The notes beneath the pieces are model-generated. The model did not search any database and was not told the DNA's origin. It saw only the letters and a program-made list of their open reading frames with translations. The position numbers and the translations under genes were made by a program. From the NCBI GenBank assembly GCA_002355495.1, contig AP017424.1:310001-374000 (forward strand): DNA of 64,000 nt, written 5' to 3'. This DNA comes from Streptomyces laurentii (GTDB taxonomy: Bacteria; Actinomycetota; Actinomycetes; Streptomycetales; Streptomycetaceae). Below are positions 1 through 8,355 of the stretch, piece after piece; positions within the stretch are counted from its first letter, which is position 1, and the number at the start of each line of letters is the position of its first letter.

Positions 1-831
1 CCGGTGGTGACCCACACCCTGCCCTGTTCGGACAGATTGTGGACGATGGCGTTGTGCACGAGGTTCAAGGTCAGTTGCAGCAGGAGCGCCGGCGATCCGC
101 TCGCGGGGGTGATGTCGCCGCGGGTCTCGATGGTGACGCCGTTCTTTTCCGCGAGGGGAGCAGTGTTTCGGCGGCTTCTTCCGCCATGAGGGACAGGTCG
201 ACCCGTTCCCGGGTGAAGGACCGCTGGTCGGCTCGGCTGAGCAAGAGCAACGCTTCGGTGAGGTCGATCGCTCGGGTATTGACGACTTGGAGGCGGTCGA
301 GGACTTCGCCGGTGTCGTGTGACGGATCGGTGCGGGCCACGTCGAGAAGAGACTTCGAGACGGCCAGCGGGGTGCGTAGTTCGTGCGAGGCGTTCGCCGC
401 GAATCTCCGCTGCTCGGCGACGTGTGCTTCAAGCCGTGCGAGCATCGCGTCGAAGGCGTCGGCGAGTTCGCGGAACTCGTCCTGGCGGCCCGGCATCCGG
501 ATACGGTGCGCGAGCGATCCCGTGGCGGCCGTGCGGGTGGCGGACGTAATACGAGCCAGGGGGCGAGCATACGACCGGCGAGGATCCATCCTCCCAGAAG
601 GCCGAACACGAGGAGGAGCACCATGACCGCGGCTGCCGTCGGCGCGAAACCCTGCACGAAGTCGACGACCGGGTTTCTCTTCCACGCCCCCTCTTCGTTG
701 GTCTGCAGCCACCCCTGTTGCAGGAGGAACACCGCTGTGGCGGCGAGCGCCAAGGCATCGGCGAGCATGAGGAATCCGGCGTAGCTGAGGGTGAGCTTGA
801 GGCGGACGCTTAAACCAGGCCCTCTATCCAC
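1..831 (-). pseudogene. Membrane sensor histidine kinase, frameshifted and cut by the window edge
   Basis: This is the partner kinase of the response regulator at 824-1519; its GTG start at 831 overlaps that gene's stop codon. Reading three frames in turn gives a coherent kinase: a first membrane helix (about residues 10-37), a second ending near GGWILAG, a HAMP domain, HisKA with ASHELRTPL carrying the phospho-acceptor His, and the start of the ATPase domain (NLVHNAIVHN). Continuity needs one extra C on the coding strand at 559-563 (run of 5 G on the plus strand) and another at 155-158 (run of 4 G). Both look like one-base homopolymer deletions, so either the gene is decayed or the assembly is wrong. 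The C-terminal ATPase part lies beyond the window. The family call is secure; the broken state is less so. Confidence 0.8.
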
Positions 832-1519
832 GGTCCTCTCCCCCGTCTCCGGCCTGCGGCTGTGCGTCGATTCGGTAGCCGACGCCGGAGACCGTGGCGA
901 TGATCCACGGCTCACCGAGACGCTTGCGCAGTGCTGAGACGGTGATGCGGACAGCATTGGTGAACGGATCGGCGTTCGCGTCCCACGCGCGCTCCAGAAG
1001 TTCCTCGCCGCTGACGACACCGCCCTCGGCGGCGATGAGGACCTCGAGTACGGCGAACTGCTTGCGCGTCAGTGCGACGTAGCGGCCGTCCCGGTAGACC
1101 TCGCGTCGGAACGGATCCAGCCGCAGCCCCGCGATCTCACGGACAGGAGGCCGGCTGTGGGCACGCCTGCGGTCGAGCGCCCGGAGCCTGAGGACGAGTT
1201 CCTGCATTTCGAACGGTTTCGTGAGGTAGTCGTCGGCGCCGAGTTCGAAGCCGGATGCCTTGTCGTCGAGGCGGTCGGCCGCGGTCAGCATGAGAATCGG
1301 CATGCCGCTGCCCGAGGCGACGATGCGTCTGGCGATCTCGTCGCCGGAAGGGCCGGGGATATCGCGGTCGAGGACGGCGATGTCGTATCTGTTGACGCTC
1401 AGCGATTCCAGGGCGATGTCGCCGTCGCCCGCGAGGTCGGCCGCGATCGCTTCCAGGCGCAGGGCATCGCGGATGGCCTCCGCCATATAGGGCTCGTCCT
1501 CGACGATTAACACACGCAT
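824..1519 (-). CDS. OmpR/PhoB-family response regulator
   Basis: This is a two-component response regulator of 231 residues that would be phosphorylated by the kinase encoded just downstream. The receiver domain starts at MRVLIVEDE with acidic residues DE, the phospho-acceptor Asp in AVLDRDIPG, a Thr in LMLTAAD and a Lys in DYLTKPFE. The C-terminal winged helix (about residues 130-225) contains LTRKQFAVLEVL and VSALRKRLGEP followed by VSGVGYRI, typical of OmpR DNA-binding domains. I chose the ATG at 1519 because the receiver fold begins there; the frame stays open upstream but that extension has no protein-like character. The four-base overlap with the kinase start suggests translational coupling. 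The signal sensed is not evident. Confidence 0.93.
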   Translation of the reverse strand: MRVLIVEDEPYMAEAIRDALRLEAIAADLAGDGDIALESLSVNRYDIAVLDRDIPGPSGDEIARRIVASGSGMPILMLTAADRLDDKASGFELGADDYLTKPFEMQELVLRLRALDRRRAHSRPPVREIAGLRLDPFRREVYRDGRYVALTRKQFAVLEVLIAAEGGVVSGEELLERAWDANADPFTNAVRITVSALRKRLGEPWIIATVSGVGYRIDAQPQAGDGGEDRG

Positions 1520-1668
1520 GCTCTCGATGCTACGAGCGGGCACATATCGTCCGCGTATCGAAAACCGCGTCCGCGCCGACAGCACCGTGCCACCGTCCAT
1601 CAGTGCGTCGCGAGGGCATGCCGAAAATCGGCTGGCCTGGGGGCAGGGCGCTGTGTACGGTCGGCCGG

Positions 1669-2172
1669 GTGGAACCGCTGACCGACAAAGAGATCCGCAC
1701 GTCTTTCGTGAACTGCACGAAGGGTGACGCGGCCCGGATGAAGCTGCCGCTCGACTTCGCCGAGCTGCCGTGGCCCGACCTGGACTTCCTGGGCTGGGTC
1801 GACCCGGGCGCGCCACTGCGCGCCCATCTCGTCGTCCCGCGCCCCGACGGCCCGGTCGGCATCGCCCTGCGGGTCCCGGCCTCCGCCCGGACGAGCGCGA
1901 CGAAGTCCAGCATGTGCCAGGTCTGCCTGACCTCGCACGCCTCCTCCGGTGTCACGCTGCTGGCCGCCCCGCTGGCCGGCACCCGCGGCCGCGAGGGCAA
2001 CACGATCGGCACGTACGTCTGCGCCGACCTCGCCTGCCCGCTGTACGTCCGCGGTCTGCGTCAGCCCAAGCTGCGGGCCCGCCGCCCCGAGGAGTCGCTG
2101 TCCGTGGATGAGCGGGTGGCCCGGATGACGGGCAACCTCGACGCCTTCGTGAACCAGATCCTGGCGGGCTAG
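1669..2172 (+). CDS. FBP-domain (treble-clef zinc finger) protein
   Basis: This is a 167-residue protein matching the actinobacterial FBP/EF-G-binding C-terminal domain family. The start VEPLTDKEIRTSFVNCTKGD is typical. The four-Cys treble-clef set is visible as CQVC and, 40 residues later, CADLAC. Related Staphylococcus/Listeria proteins were first described as fibronectin-binding, and EF-G-binding homologues (FusB type) release fusidic acid-stalled EF-G. A role in translation or antibiotic tolerance is therefore possible but unproven here. The GTG at 1669 is preferred because the conserved domain begins there; ATG codons at 1603 and 1618 are in-frame alternatives. It converges on the acyl-CoA dehydrogenase gene. 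Confidence 0.75.
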   Translation: MEPLTDKEIRTSFVNCTKGDAARMKLPLDFAELPWPDLDFLGWVDPGAPLRAHLVVPRPDGPVGIALRVPASARTSATKSSMCQVCLTSHASSGVTLLAAPLAGTRGREGNTIGTYVCADLACPLYVRGLRQPKLRARRPEESLSVDERVARMTGNLDAFVNQILAG

Positions 2173-2214
2173 GACCCTCTCTTTCGGATCTTTCTGGGCT
2201 CGCGTGCCCCGGCA

Positions 2215-2254
2215 CGCGGGGGCGGTAAGGCCTGGGGCCCGTGCCGCCCCCGCG
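2215..2254. terminator. Bidirectional hairpin terminator
   Basis: An 11-bp perfect stem (CGCGGGGGCGG at 2215-2225 with its complement at 2244-2254) and an 18-base loop lie between two convergent genes. It has no T tract, as is common in Streptomyces. Confidence 0.55.
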
Positions 2255-2268
2255 CCGGCTTTCGGCGA

Positions 2269-3474
2269 TCAGCGAAAGGCCTGCTCGCCGGTGAGCGCCT
2301 TGCCGATGACCAGGGCGTGCACCTCGCTCGTCCCCTCGTACGTGAGGACGGACTCCAGGTTGTTGGCGTGGCGCAGCACCGGGTACTCCAGGGTGATGCC
2401 GTTGGCGCCGAGGATGGTGCGGCATTCGCGGGCGATGGCGATGGCCTCGCGGACGTTGTTGAGCTTGCCGACGCTGATCTGCTCGGGCGTGAGAACGCCC
2501 TGGTCCTTGAGCCGGCCGAGGTGGAGGGCGAGCAGCATGCCCTTGCCCAGCTCCAGCGACATGTCGGCGAGCTTCTGCTGGGTGAGCTGGTACGAGGAGA
2601 GCGGCCGGGCGAAGACGGTGCGGTCGGCCGCGTAGGAGATCGCCGTCTCCAGGCAGTCGCGGGCGGCGCCGAGGGCGCCGAAGACGATGCCGAAGCGGGC
2701 CTCGTTGAGGCAGCCGAGCGGGCCGGACAAGCCACGGGCCCCGGGGAGCATCGCGTCGGCGGGCAGCCGGACGTCCTCAAGGACGAGCTCACTGGTGACG
2801 CTGGCGCGCAGGGACAGCTTCTGCTTGATCTCGGGCGCGCTGAAGCCGGGCGTGTCGGTGGGCACCACGAAGCCGCGCACGCCGTCCTCGGTGCGGGCCC
2901 AGACGACGGCGACGTCGGCCACGGAGCCGTTGGTGATCCACATCTTGGTGCCGTTGAGCACCCAGTCCGCGCCGTCGCGCTTGGCGTTGGTCCGCATGGC
3001 GCCCGGGTCGGAGCCGGCGTCCGGCTCGGTCAGGCCGAAGCAGCCGAGGTACTCGCCGGCGGCCATCCCCGGCAGCCAGTCCTGCTTCTGCTCCTCGGAG
3101 CCGTACTTCCGGATGGCGTACATGGCGAGCGAGCCGGTGACGGAGACCAGCGAGCGCAGTCCGGAGTCGACGGCCTCCAGCTCCACGCAGGCCAGGCCGT
3201 ACGCCACGGAGTTGGTGCCCGCGCAGCCGTAGCCCTCCAGGTGCATGCCGAGGACGCCGAGACCGCCGAGGGAACGGGCGAGTTCGCGGGCGGGGATGGC
3301 ACCGCTCTCGAACCACTCGGCGACGTGCGGGCGCAGCTCGCGGTCGGCGAAGGCCCGTACGGTACGGCGGATCTCCCGCTCCTCGTCGGTGAGCAGCCCG
3401 TCGATCGCGAGCAGATCGATCGGGTGGACGGGCGAGGGCTGCGACGAACGCGGCGACTGCGGCGACGACTTCAC
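2269..3474 (-). CDS. gcdH: Glutaryl-CoA dehydrogenase (acyl-CoA dehydrogenase family)
   Basis: This FAD enzyme oxidises and decarboxylates glutaryl-CoA to crotonyl-CoA in lysine/tryptophan and glutarate breakdown. The 401-residue length fits the family. Visible features are the flavin-binding segment CFGLTEPDAGSD, KMWITNG, an AADRTVFARPL segment, and a C-terminal LESVLTYEGTSEVHAL block in which Glu380 is the expected catalytic base; this block closely resembles human and bacterial GCDH. The GTG at 3474 has an ideal AGGAGG seven bases upstream. The divergent neighbour is a family III CoA-transferase, a combination that supports glutarate activation followed by oxidation. Confidence 0.88.
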   Translation of the reverse strand: MKSSPQSPRSSQPSPVHPIDLLAIDGLLTDEEREIRRTVRAFADRELRPHVAEWFESGAIPARELARSLGGLGVLGMHLEGYGCAGTNSVAYGLACVELEAVDSGLRSLVSVTGSLAMYAIRKYGSEEQKQDWLPGMAAGEYLGCFGLTEPDAGSDPGAMRTNAKRDGADWVLNGTKMWITNGSVADVAVVWARTEDGVRGFVVPTDTPGFSAPEIKQKLSLRASVTSELVLEDVRLPADAMLPGARGLSGPLGCLNEARFGIVFGALGAARDCLETAISYAADRTVFARPLSSYQLTQQKLADMSLELGKGMLLALHLGRLKDQGVLTPEQISVGKLNNVREAIAIARECRTILGANGITLEYPVLRHANNLESVLTYEGTSEVHALVIGKALTGEQAFR

Positions 3475-3536
3475 GGACGGCCTCCTGGCAACTGTGCGAC
3501 TGTGGCGACTCGGCGAGCCGCAGCCTAGCCCCAGAT

Positions 3537-3565
3537 CGGATATTGGATCCAGTATTGAATATCCG
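3537..3565. promoter_or_regulatory. Candidate GntR/FCD operator in the divergent gcdH-CoA-transferase promoter
   Basis: Two nested inverted repeats are visible: ATATTGGATCCAGTAT (3540-3555, one mismatched pair) and CGGATATT...AATATCCG (3537-3544 and 3558-3565, perfect 8-bp arms). A further TTGGATCC occurs at 3587-3594. TTGGATCCAA-like palindromes are typical of FCD-type GntR regulators, and one is encoded at the end of this operon. The site sits between both starts. Confidence 0.6.
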
Positions 3566-3641
3566 TTCCTCCCCGCATACGGTCCGCTTGGATCCGATCA
3601 CCGACGCATGGCCGACCCATCGCCGACGAAGGAGAGCGGAA

Positions 3642-4901
3642 ATGCACGCGGAACAAGAGGAGGCGCCGGCCGCGGCCGGCGCGCTCGCGCCCGGCGCCCT
3701 GTCGGGCCTGGTCGTCGCGGACTTCGGCCGGGTCCTCGCCGGGCCGTACATGACGATGCTGCTCGCCGACCTCGGCGCCGAGGTCGTCAAGATCGAGCGC
3801 CCCGGCACGGGCGACGACACCCGGACGTGGGGCCCGCCGTTCGCCGACGGGCAGGCCACGTACTTCCTCGGGGTGAACCGCAACAAGCGGTCCGTCGCCC
3901 TCGATCTGACCGACCCGGAGGGTCTGGCCGCCGCCCGCGCCCTCGTCGACCGCGCCGACGTCCTCGTGGAGAACTTCCGCCCGGGCACGATGGACCGGCT
4001 CGGGCTCGGCTACGAGCAGGTGCGGGCCTCCAACCCGGGCCTCGTCTACTGCTCGGTGACCGGCTTCGGCTCGGCCGAGGGCGCCCATCTGGCGGGCTAC
4101 GACCTGCTGGTGCAGGCCATGGGCGGGCTGATGAGCATCACCGGCGAGCCCGGCGGACCCGGTACCAAGGCGGGCGTCGCGCTCGTCGACGTGGTCACCG
4201 GCCTGCACGCCGGCCTCGGCGTCCTCGCCGCGCTCCGCCACCGCGACCGCACCGGGCAGGGCCAGCGGATCGAAGTGTCGTTGCTGACCTCGCTGTTGTC
4301 CGCGCTCACCAATCAGGCCGCCGCCCACCTGGCCACCGGGACCGTCCCGCGGCCGCTGGGCAACCGGCACCCCAGCATCACCCCGTACGAGGTGTTCGAG
4401 GCGAGCGACCGGCCGCTCGTCCTCGCCGTCGGCACCGACCGCCAGTTCCGCGCCCTGTGCGCGCGGATCGGCAGCCCCGGGCTCGCCGACGATCCGCGGT
4501 TCGCCACCAACACCGCCCGGGTCGCGCACCGCGAGGAGCTGGCCGCCGCGCTGTCCCGGCCGCTCGCCACGCGTACCGCCGACGCCTGGTTCGAGGAGCT
4601 GACCGCGGCCGGGGTGCCGTGCGGTCCGATCAACGACCTCGCCGGGGCCTTCGCCTTCGCGGACCGGCTGGGCCTCCCTGCCCGGGTGCCGGACACGGCG
4701 GCGGGGCCCGGCCAGGTCGCCCACCCCGTCGCGTTCGAGGCCACCCCGGCCGCCTACCGCTCCGCGCCCCCGCGCCTCGGCGAGCACACCGCCGAGATCC
4801 TCGCGGGGCTGTCGGAACGATCGGAACTGTCGGAGTCCGCGGGCCGGCCGGCCCCCGCTCTCCCGCGTGACCGGCCCGGCGAGCGGCCCGTAGGAAGATG
4901 A
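3642..4901 (+). CDS. Family III CoA-transferase (CaiB/BaiF), probable glutarate CoA-transferase
   Basis: This 419-residue enzyme transfers CoA between acids without a covalent-anhydride family I mechanism. The family signature is clear: LVVADFGRVLAGPYMTMLLA at the start, EVVKIERPGTGDDTR, the NRNKRSVALDL stretch, VLVENFRPGTMDRLGLGY with its Asp/Gly region, and the C-terminal GVPCGPINDL. The ATG at 3642 follows GGAG at good spacing. The divergent gcdH suggests that it activates glutarate with succinyl-CoA, as the human SUGCT and Pseudomonas gcdG products do; the substrate is inferred from context only. It runs directly into the regulator gene. Confidence 0.82.
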   Translation: MHAEQEEAPAAAGALAPGALSGLVVADFGRVLAGPYMTMLLADLGAEVVKIERPGTGDDTRTWGPPFADGQATYFLGVNRNKRSVALDLTDPEGLAAARALVDRADVLVENFRPGTMDRLGLGYEQVRASNPGLVYCSVTGFGSAEGAHLAGYDLLVQAMGGLMSITGEPGGPGTKAGVALVDVVTGLHAGLGVLAALRHRDRTGQGQRIEVSLLTSLLSALTNQAAAHLATGTVPRPLGNRHPSITPYEVFEASDRPLVLAVGTDRQFRALCARIGSPGLADDPRFATNTARVAHREELAAALSRPLATRTADAWFEELTAAGVPCGPINDLAGAFAFADRLGLPARVPDTAAGPGQVAHPVAFEATPAAYRSAPPRLGEHTAEILAGLSERSELSESAGRPAPALPRDRPGERPVGR

Positions 4902-4933
4902 ACGCCACGCCGTCGAGGGAAGGGGCACAGCCG

Positions 4934-5608
4934 ATGAGCAGCACGGGCAGCGCGGTGGAGCGGAGACGGCCGCCGACCGCCCAGCAGTTCGTGCTGACCG
5001 AGCTGCGGCGTGCCATCACCACCGGCGAGCTGCGGCCGGGCGACCCGATCCGGCAGGACGCGCTCGCCGCCCGGCTCGACGTCAGCCGGGTGCCGCTGCG
5101 CGAGGCGCTGAAGACCCTGGAGGCGGAGGGCCTGGTGGTGCATCACGTCCACCGGGGTTACTTCGTCGCCGAGTTGTCGCTCGCGGACCTGGAGGAGATC
5201 TACCGGATCCGCCGGATCCTGGAGACCGAGGCGGTCGTCGCGGCCCTGGCCCGGCGGCCGGACGGCCTGGCCGGCGCCCTGGAACGGATCCAGCGGGAGG
5301 TGGAACGGGCGGCGGACGCGGGGGACGTCTCCGCGATGGCCGAGGCCAACCGGCGCTTCCACTTCGTCCTCGTCAAGGCGTCCGGGATGCCGCGCCTGGT
5401 GCGCCTGATCGCCACCCTGTGGGACGCGACCGACGCGTACCGCGCCCTCTACTACGCCGAGGACCCGCACCGCGCCCTCGCCGTGGACGAACACCGGGCG
5501 GTCGTCGCGGCGGTGGCCGCGGGCGATCCGGCGGCCCTGGTCCGGTGGCTGGACGAACACCGCGACCACGCGGTGGCGGCGGTGCGCGAGGTCCTCGACC
5601 TGGCGTGA
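4934..5608 (+). CDS. GntR-family regulator, FCD (FadR) subfamily
   Basis: This is a 224-residue transcription factor. The N-terminal winged helix (about residues 18-85) includes QFVLTELRRAITTGELRPGD and QDALAARLDVSRVPLREALK. The C-terminal helical FCD domain carries the metal-binding pattern EANRRFHFVLVKASG and DEHRAVVAAVAAGD. I chose the ATG at 4934, which has GGGAAGGGG eight bases upstream. An ATG at 4898 overlaps the stop of the CoA-transferase (ATGA), but its purine tract abuts the codon. It probably represses the gcdH/CoA-transferase pair through the palindrome at 3537-3565, with glutarate or a CoA ester as a possible ligand (inference). Confidence 0.88.
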   Translation: MSSTGSAVERRRPPTAQQFVLTELRRAITTGELRPGDPIRQDALAARLDVSRVPLREALKTLEAEGLVVHHVHRGYFVAELSLADLEEIYRIRRILETEAVVAALARRPDGLAGALERIQREVERAADAGDVSAMAEANRRFHFVLVKASGMPRLVRLIATLWDATDAYRALYYAEDPHRALAVDEHRAVVAAVAAGDPAALVRWLDEHRDHAVAAVREVLDLA

Positions 5609-5780
5609 GGGTCCGCCGGCCACCTGCGGGATGCCGGGACGGCACGTACGGGACACCGGGGCGGCGCGCACGGGAATCCAAAGCAGCACGTACGGCGGGC
5701 CGACGGGCTCGCCGTGCGCGGCCCCGGACGCGGGCCTAGCCTGGGAGAGGACTTTGCCCTCGTCAGGCAGGAGGACTGCC

Positions 5781-7052
5781 GTGAGGAATCCGACGACGGC
5801 GCGCCGGCGCAGGCTCTGCGTCGGCGCGGTTCTGGCGGGGACGCTGTCGCTGCCGGCTCTCACCGTCCCGGCGTACGGTGCGACGGCCCCCGGCCCGTAC
5901 ACGCCCCCGGTCTCCGCCGCTCCCGCGGCTCCGCAGCCGCCCTCCCCCACTCCGGCGGGCGACGAGTTCGCCACGCTCGACCGCTCGGTCACCGACCAGC
6001 TCGACGGCGCGGTGCAGCACGTCATGCGGCAGGCGCACGTCCCCGGCGTCATCGTGGCCCTCTCCGCGCCCGGCAAGGGCGAGTACATCCGTTCCTTCGG
6101 TGTCGCCGACAAACAGACCGGCCGGCCGATGACCCCCGGCCTCAACATGCGGATCGGCAGCGAGACCAAGACCTTCACGGTGACCGCCATGCTCGAACTG
6201 GTCGACCGCGGCAAGGTCGGTCTCGACGACCCGATCGGGAAGTACGTGAGCGGCGTACCCAACGGCGACCGCATCACTTTGCGCCAGCTCGCCGGGATGC
6301 GCAGCGGCCTGTTCAACTACACGGCCGACGAAGGCTTCTACAAGGCCTTCACGTCCGATCCGCAACGCCGCTTCACACCGCAGCAGTTGCTGTCCTACTC
6401 CTTCCGGCATCCGGTGAACTTCCAGCCCGGCCAGAAGTTCGAGTACAGCAACACCAACGCGATCCTGCTGGGTCTCGTGGTCGAGAAGGCCGGCGGGATG
6501 CCCCTGAACGAGTTCATCGCGAAGAACGTCACCGGCCGGGCCGGGCTCCGTCACACCTTCCTCCCGACGGACGCGGCGTTCCCCCAGCCGCACGCCCGCG
6601 GCTACACCAACCAGACAGCCACCGGACAGATCGAGGACTCCACCGACTGGGACCCGTCGTGGGCCTGGGCGGCCGGCGGCATGATCTCCGACCTGCCCGA
6701 CCTGCGCACCTGGGCCCGGGTGGTCGCCACCGGCACGCTGCTGAGCACGCACACGCAGGCCGAGCGGCTGAAGACCGAACCGTCCGGGATCCCCGGCACG
6801 GGATACGGCCTGGGCATCTTCGACGTCCAGGGCTGGATCGGCCACAACGGCTCGCTGCCCGGATACGAGTCCCTGACCATCTACCTGCCCGAGCACCAGG
6901 CGACCCTGGTCGTGCTGCTCAACACCGACGTCTTGACGAACGGGATCGAGCCGAGCACGCTCTTCGGACAGGCGATCACCCGGATCGTCACGCCCCGGCA
7001 CGTCTACAGCCTGCCGGAGCCGGCCGACACCCGGGCCACTCCGGGCTCCTGA
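5781..7052 (+). CDS. Secreted serine hydrolase, class C beta-lactamase / DD-peptidase (R61-like) family
   Basis: This 423-residue exported enzyme starts with an Arg-rich n-region and a hydrophobic core (ARRRRLCVGAVLAGTLSLPA), then a Pro/Ala-rich linker. The catalytic S-x-x-K is SETK in IGSETKTF, the YxN motif is YSNTNA, and the third motif is HNGS. Overall order and length resemble the Streptomyces R61 D-alanyl-D-alanine carboxypeptidase, so it may act on peptidoglycan peptides or on a small ester or amide. The GTG at 5781 has AGGAGG seven bases upstream. It stands alone between the GntR operon and a CBS protein, so the context gives no substrate. Confidence 0.87.
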   Translation: MRNPTTARRRRLCVGAVLAGTLSLPALTVPAYGATAPGPYTPPVSAAPAAPQPPSPTPAGDEFATLDRSVTDQLDGAVQHVMRQAHVPGVIVALSAPGKGEYIRSFGVADKQTGRPMTPGLNMRIGSETKTFTVTAMLELVDRGKVGLDDPIGKYVSGVPNGDRITLRQLAGMRSGLFNYTADEGFYKAFTSDPQRRFTPQQLLSYSFRHPVNFQPGQKFEYSNTNAILLGLVVEKAGGMPLNEFIAKNVTGRAGLRHTFLPTDAAFPQPHARGYTNQTATGQIEDSTDWDPSWAWAAGGMISDLPDLRTWARVVATGTLLSTHTQAERLKTEPSGIPGTGYGLGIFDVQGWIGHNGSLPGYESLTIYLPEHQATLVVLLNTDVLTNGIEPSTLFGQAITRIVTPRHVYSLPEPADTRATPGS

Positions 7053-7155
7053 ACCGGACCCGGCCGCCCTGGCGGGATCCCGTCGGCCCCCGTCCCACGG
7101 ACCCACGCCCGTGAGGGATCATGGACAAAGGATCCGAGAAGGGACGGGATCGAAG

Positions 7156-7773
7156 ATGAGGCACCGCAACGTCGCCGACCTCATGACGCCCACCGCGGTC
7201 GCGGTACAGCGAGGAACTCCGTTCAAGGAGATCGCCCGGCTGCTCGACGAGTACGGCATCACCGCCGTCCCCGTGGTCGACGAGGCGAACCGGCCGATCG
7301 GCGTCGTCTCCGAGGCGGACCTCATGCGGCGGCACACGGTCAAGGACGGCCCCAGCAGCGCCGAGGCCATGATGTCGAGCCCGGTGGTCGTCGCCCGCCC
7401 GTCCTGGACGGCGGTGGAGGCGGCCCGGGTCATGGAGCGGCACCGGGTGAAGCGGCTGCCGGTGGTGGACGCGCACGGGCAGCTGATCGGCGTGCTCAGC
7501 CGCAGCGATCTGCTGCAGCTGTTCCTCCGGCGGGACCGGTCCATCCAGGAGGAGATCGTGGAGGACGTGGTCACCCGCATCCTCCGGCTCTCCCCCGCGT
7601 CCCTGCACATCGACGTCACGGAGGGCCGGGTCACGCTGAGCGGCGTCCTGCCGCGCAAGAGCCTCGCGCCGATCTTCCTGCGGCTGTGCGAGGACGTGGA
7701 CGGCGTGGTGGAGGTCGTGGACCGGCTCACGTACGAGGACGCGCCCCGGGCCGGGGAGCACGGCACCGTCTGA
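7156..7773 (+). CDS. CBS-pair and BON domain protein
   Basis: This is a 205-residue soluble protein. Two CBS motifs (about residues 1-60 and 65-125) form a Bateman module that in other proteins binds adenosyl nucleotides; each contains the usual GI-AVPVVDE/KRLPVVD and GV-S-DL elements. The C-terminal BON domain (about 140-200) reads LHIDVTEGRVTLSGVL, a fold linked to membrane or stress proteins. Such CBS-BON proteins are common in Streptomyces and are often stress-associated. The ATG at 7156 follows GAAGGGACGGGA; an ATG at 7111 is in frame but lacks domain content. It converges on the DUF1876 gene. Confidence 0.87.
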   Translation: MRHRNVADLMTPTAVAVQRGTPFKEIARLLDEYGITAVPVVDEANRPIGVVSEADLMRRHTVKDGPSSAEAMMSSPVVVARPSWTAVEAARVMERHRVKRLPVVDAHGQLIGVLSRSDLLQLFLRRDRSIQEEIVEDVVTRILRLSPASLHIDVTEGRVTLSGVLPRKSLAPIFLRLCEDVDGVVEVVDRLTYEDAPRAGEHGTV

Positions 7774-7828
7774 GCCGTACGCCTGTTCCGTACCACTGAT
7801 CCGCGGATCCCGCCGGTCCGCAGCGCAC

Positions 7829-7866
7829 GGCCTCCCGTGGCCCGGAGCTCCGGGCCACGGGAGGCC
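7829..7866. terminator. Perfect 38-base palindrome, bidirectional terminator
   Basis: An 18-bp perfect stem around a two-base centre lies between two convergent stop codons and would fold very stably on either transcript. Confidence 0.75.
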
Positions 7867-7882
7867 GTCGCGGCGGTCCGCG

Positions 7883-8182
7883 TTACTGGACGGCCTCGGG
7901 CCAGCCGTATCCGGGGCCGGTGCGCTGCGGCACGGTGCCGGCGCCCATGGCCTCCATCTCCCGGTCGGCCTCTCTCATGAGCTGTCCGGCCAGATCCTTC
8001 ATGGCCCGGCCCGCGGCCAGTTCGTCACCGATCGCCGGTACGTCCGCGTCCGCCGGGTTGCACCGGGCGGAGCCGTGGCCGGTGAGGGTCGACGTGCCGG
8101 TCTTCAGCCGGGCCTCGGCCTTCGTCCTGCCGCCGTCCTCGACCAGGTCCAGGCCGACCTTCCACTCGAGGTGCCGTGTCAT
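7883..8182 (-). CDS. DUF1876 protein (Rv2632c-like)
   Basis: This is a 99-residue protein of a small actinobacterial family known from the structure of mycobacterial Rv2632c. It begins MTRHLEWKVGLDLVEDGGRT, continues with KAEARLKTGTSTLTGHGSAR, and ends in the helix KDLAGQLMREADREMEAMG. Family members have a compact alpha/beta dsRBD-like fold and no proven activity. The start at 8182 has AGGAGG eight bases upstream. It shares no operon with its neighbours. Confidence 0.85.
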   Translation of the reverse strand: MTRHLEWKVGLDLVEDGGRTKAEARLKTGTSTLTGHGSARCNPADADVPAIGDELAAGRAMKDLAGQLMREADREMEAMGAGTVPQRTGPGYGWPEAVQ

Positions 8183-8355
8183 GGCCTGCCTCCTCGTGCC
8201 TCGCGCCACGCGGAAGCGCCGCGCGGCCCTTCCTCCCATGGTCCCGCCACCGGCCCGGAGCCGCCAGGCGCTGATCGCCCGGCCCCGGGCACACCTCGCG
8301 TCTCCCCGCAACCGGACCGCGCTCTCGTGGGCCGCAGGCCGCGAGCCGCGAGCCG

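Noticed and set aside
2317..3528. Plus-strand frame opposite gcdH
   Set aside because: The real gene on the minus strand has full acyl-CoA dehydrogenase motifs; this frame has none.
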